A stretch of DNA of 64,000 nucleotides, from NCBI GenBank assembly GCA_037501455.1, contig CM074860.1, positions 49,300,501 to 49,364,500 of the forward strand, written 5' to 3'. This DNA comes from Lantana camara (taxonomy: Eukaryota > Streptophyta > Magnoliopsida > Lamiales > Verbenaceae). The notes under the pieces are model-generated. The model worked only from the letters and a program-made list of their open reading frames with translations. It made no database searches and was not told where the DNA came from. Position numbers and translations under genes: made by a program. Each line of letters opens with the position of its first letter. Within the stretch, counting starts at the first letter, position 1. Positions 61,698-64,000 of this stretch are shown here, piece after piece.

Positions 61698-62514
61698 GTA
61701 AGTGGATACATATGGTCTCTTGAGCATCTTTGTAGGAGCTAGGGTTTGGGATTTATATGCTAGATGGATGATTGGTAGATGGAAGCATGATTGTGTGATC
61801 ATTTCATGAATTATGGTATGAAGTATAGCTTGAATTCTTGAATATTTAGCTTGAGTGATCAAGTTTGAGTATGAACTTGAGATCTTGATTCTTGATGATT
61901 TTCCATGGTTTAGCTGTTTTAAAGGAGTATTATTACTTGTTGTGTATGTATGCATCATATTTCCAGAAGATCATGACTTGGTTGATTGAAAATGGATTTT
62001 TGGTTGCTTTGTTGATCATTCCCGTAACCCTCCCCTGTTTTTCTCTGTTCTTCGTATTTGCAGAAACAGGGAACGGCCGTTCCCAGCCTCAAGGCATTGT
62101 GGGAACGGGCGTTCCCACCTTTTCAAATGATTTAGGCGGCCGAGCATGGGAACGGCCGTTCCCATTTTGGCCTTGTGCCGGAAGGGCCGTTCCCAGCTTC
62201 CGCGCGTTTTAAAGGGGGAAAACGTGGGTGCGTTTTGGGAGGAATGGGAACGACCGTTCCCATTTACAAAGGCAACCCGGAACGGCCGTTCCCACCTCGC
62301 TGACAGAACAAATGTGACTGCATAAAATTACATTTTTAACCCCTCGATCCAACGACTTCTTTGACCCCGAATTGCGGTAATATGTGCTAATATGATGTGA
62401 AACATGTTATCATACCACATTGCATTTTCGTGGTCATCTCGATACATTTCCGCCGTTCGTCACATTTTGGGCATTTTAGGTCATGTCTCATGTATAAGTG
62501 TCGTGTTTGCACAG
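61698..62514 (+). other. Candidate leader intron 1 in H LTR (817 nt)
   Basis: Donor AAAGCAT|GTAAGTGG, acceptor TCGTGTTTGCACAG|GTCACGAGGG. Same place and similar length as 42877-43685. Confidence 0.6.
62069..62292 (+). repeat. Palindrome cluster, GGGAACGGCCGTTCCC type (H)
   Basis: Copies at 62069-62084 (perfect), 62101-62116 (one mismatch), 62146-62165 (perfect 20), 62180-62193 (one mismatch), 62244-62263 (one mismatch), 62279-62292 (perfect 14). Confidence 0.95.
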
Positions 62515-63780
62515 GTCACGAGGGTAGGGACGAGGAGCAAGCCCCGTAGGTCATGCCTACTTGTCTTTGTCGGTATAGGTGAGGTTTAATTGTTAGTTAC
62601 ATAGAACCCGTATACCCCTTATGTGATATTTTGGCCAAAATAGTATTTACGGTTATACTTTCTATAAATCATTAATCATTTCAAGCCAGGTTCAAGCAAG
62701 CAAGCAAGTCAGGTATTGTTTCATGCATGTTTAGGCGAGTAGCATGACGGTTACGTTTGGGCTCGAGGGTAGTGACTAGAGCCAACCGGGAAAGCAAGGG
62801 CTGACGGGTAACTCTGGCGCTATCCTCACCATGTTAGGGGTCACCCCTGAATCCACTAGGAGATTAGTGGAGGAAGGAGCTCCGGGCTTAGGGATTCATG
62901 TACCCTCTGCTCAATGAGATTGGATGTTGGGGCCTTGCAATCCCTTCATCAAACCGGAGGAAAAAGGAGACTGGGGACGAGTCTGGCACCACGGATGCGT
63001 CTCGGGTTATTGCATGATTGTCATTTCATGAACGTGTTATATGAGTACACTATCGCACGATTGCACGATAAGTGAATTGCATGATCACCTATTAACTATT
63101 AAACAAGCAAGCATGTTCATGTTCATTGGGAGACCGGTTGGAGACCGCCCTTACTCGCCGGGGCCATGTATTGATTGATTGCATGAAAACGAACAAGTAC
63201 TTAATACTGGTAGTTGTAATCTCGGGTGAGTTGATGTTATTGTGAACTTATATTACTTTTAATTATAAAACCTTACCCGAGGTTATAACTTGCATGTGAT
63301 TGCGCTATATATATTTATGCCCCTCACTCAGTCTTCGGTAGACTGATACTTCACTTTTCAGGTACTTGAGAGCCGGTCGTGCTAGGCGGGAGTCTGGTCC
63401 AGTCTCGCATTGTCACGAGTCTATCAGTGTACCATCATGTATATATTTTACTACTTCTCATATCATGTCTATTGTTATCGTATTTTGAATACTTGATCTT
63501 GTATAAGAGATGATAATGTATTGATAGTTAGTGTGGTATCTACGTATCTATCTGATAAATATGGTACCTATATGTATTTATGAGTTAATGCTTCCGCTTT
63601 TAACTGTTATGTCTGGTTTTTGTATTGCCTTGGGGTTTAGTCCCGCCTAGCTAGTCTTTTCTTTTCTTTGTCACCCGTTCGTTATAGGTTAGTTCATGTA
63701 CGGATTGTCCATTTCGTATGTGGATCGGCCTATAGTGCGGGGGTGTGGTATCCCTACGTATAGGGGTGCTACATCTGAGG

Positions 63781-64000
63781 TGGTATCAGAGCCCGGTTGG
63801 AAAATCGAGGTTCCCGTGTCGTGTCGTGTCAAGTCTAGGTCGAACGGCATAGGATTAATTGTTGATTGAGAGTCTTGTATGTTATTTGAATTCTTTGAAT
63901 TAATTAGATTACTTGACAACTTGTGCTTTGCATTGAGTTTTGCAATTTATTGTTAATTAACTGATCTAGAATTCTTTGAAATTATGCGCTTAATGTGATC
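63781..64000 (+). other. Primer-binding site and leader of element H
   Basis: TGGTATCAGAGC at 63781-63792, perfect initiator-Met tRNA complement. The next 200 bases are an AT-rich leader resembling 23980-24190 of E; gag would begin beyond the window. Confidence 0.9.

Larger units (their letters stand above)
61183..63773 (+). repeat. 5' LTR of element H, 2591 bp
   Basis: TGTAACGCCCCGATT...GGGGTGCTACA followed by a PBS. Left flank GTTAC. Family of solo LTR 42271-44868. Hairpin CAGTCTTCGGTAGACTG 63329-63345, acceptor CACTTTTCAG| after it. Exon-2-like sequence from 62515 ends ATAG|GTGAGG. Confidence 0.95.

Overview
The window is repeat-rich plant nuclear DNA, most likely from an angiosperm. No host gene, tRNA or rRNA gene was recognised. 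Almost every base can be assigned to LTR retrotransposons of the Ty3/gypsy chromovirus type. Evidence is Gag-PR-RT-RNaseH-integrase order, a C-terminal chromodomain-like segment, and primer-binding sites matching the 3' end of initiator-Met tRNA (TGGTATCAGAGC). The Tekay/Del clade is my best guess from motif style. The species cannot be named. Elements are lettered A to K here (B to J in part are fragments).

Layout. Element A (1-6977, minus; 3' LTR cut by the window edge, 5' LTR 3938-6977) has pol and gag shortened by in-frame deletions. A sits next to a B fragment (6978-8812, minus: LTR plus integrase tail). Element D (8813-19839, minus) is gag-only. Its 3' LTR is split by a 4-kb solo LTR (10867-14853), and a second, truncated D internal region follows its 5' LTR (19840-20262). 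Element C (20263-22133 and 30591-32001, minus) is a degenerate pol copy split by E. E (22134-30585, plus) is the only nearly complete element: two near-identical LTRs, 5-bp duplication TTTTC, Gag-Pol with a few frame breaks. Element G (32002-44905, minus) has about 4-kb LTRs, a decayed internal region, a chimeric 5' LTR and a solo LTR inserted at 42271-44868. F (44906-49869, plus) has a TATA box, a two-intron-like leader, an unusual pre-gag ORF and a truncated gag. The right end is a nest: F is broken by K (49870-56162), K by a solo LTR (51583-55635) and J (56163-60538), J by a solo LTR (56668-60444) and I (60539-61182), and I by H (61183-end).

Common plan. Across several LTR families I see the same hidden leader architecture on the sense strand: exon 1; a first intron-like segment that usually carries a cluster of family-specific GC-rich palindromes; a short exon 2 of about 60-75 nt ending in AG|GTGAGG; a second intron-like segment with a conserved CAGTC...GACTG hairpin just before a pyrimidine-rich (C/T)AG acceptor; then the rest of the LTR, the PBS, and a further AG acceptor one base before the gag ATG. 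A separate hairpin with changing but complementary arms precedes the polypurine tract in six elements. E's LTRs lack exactly the first intron, with GT...AG boundaries, as though E descends from a spliced RNA. These shared, covarying structures are the most interesting content of the window; they rest on reading by eye and have not been tested by alignment or RNA data.
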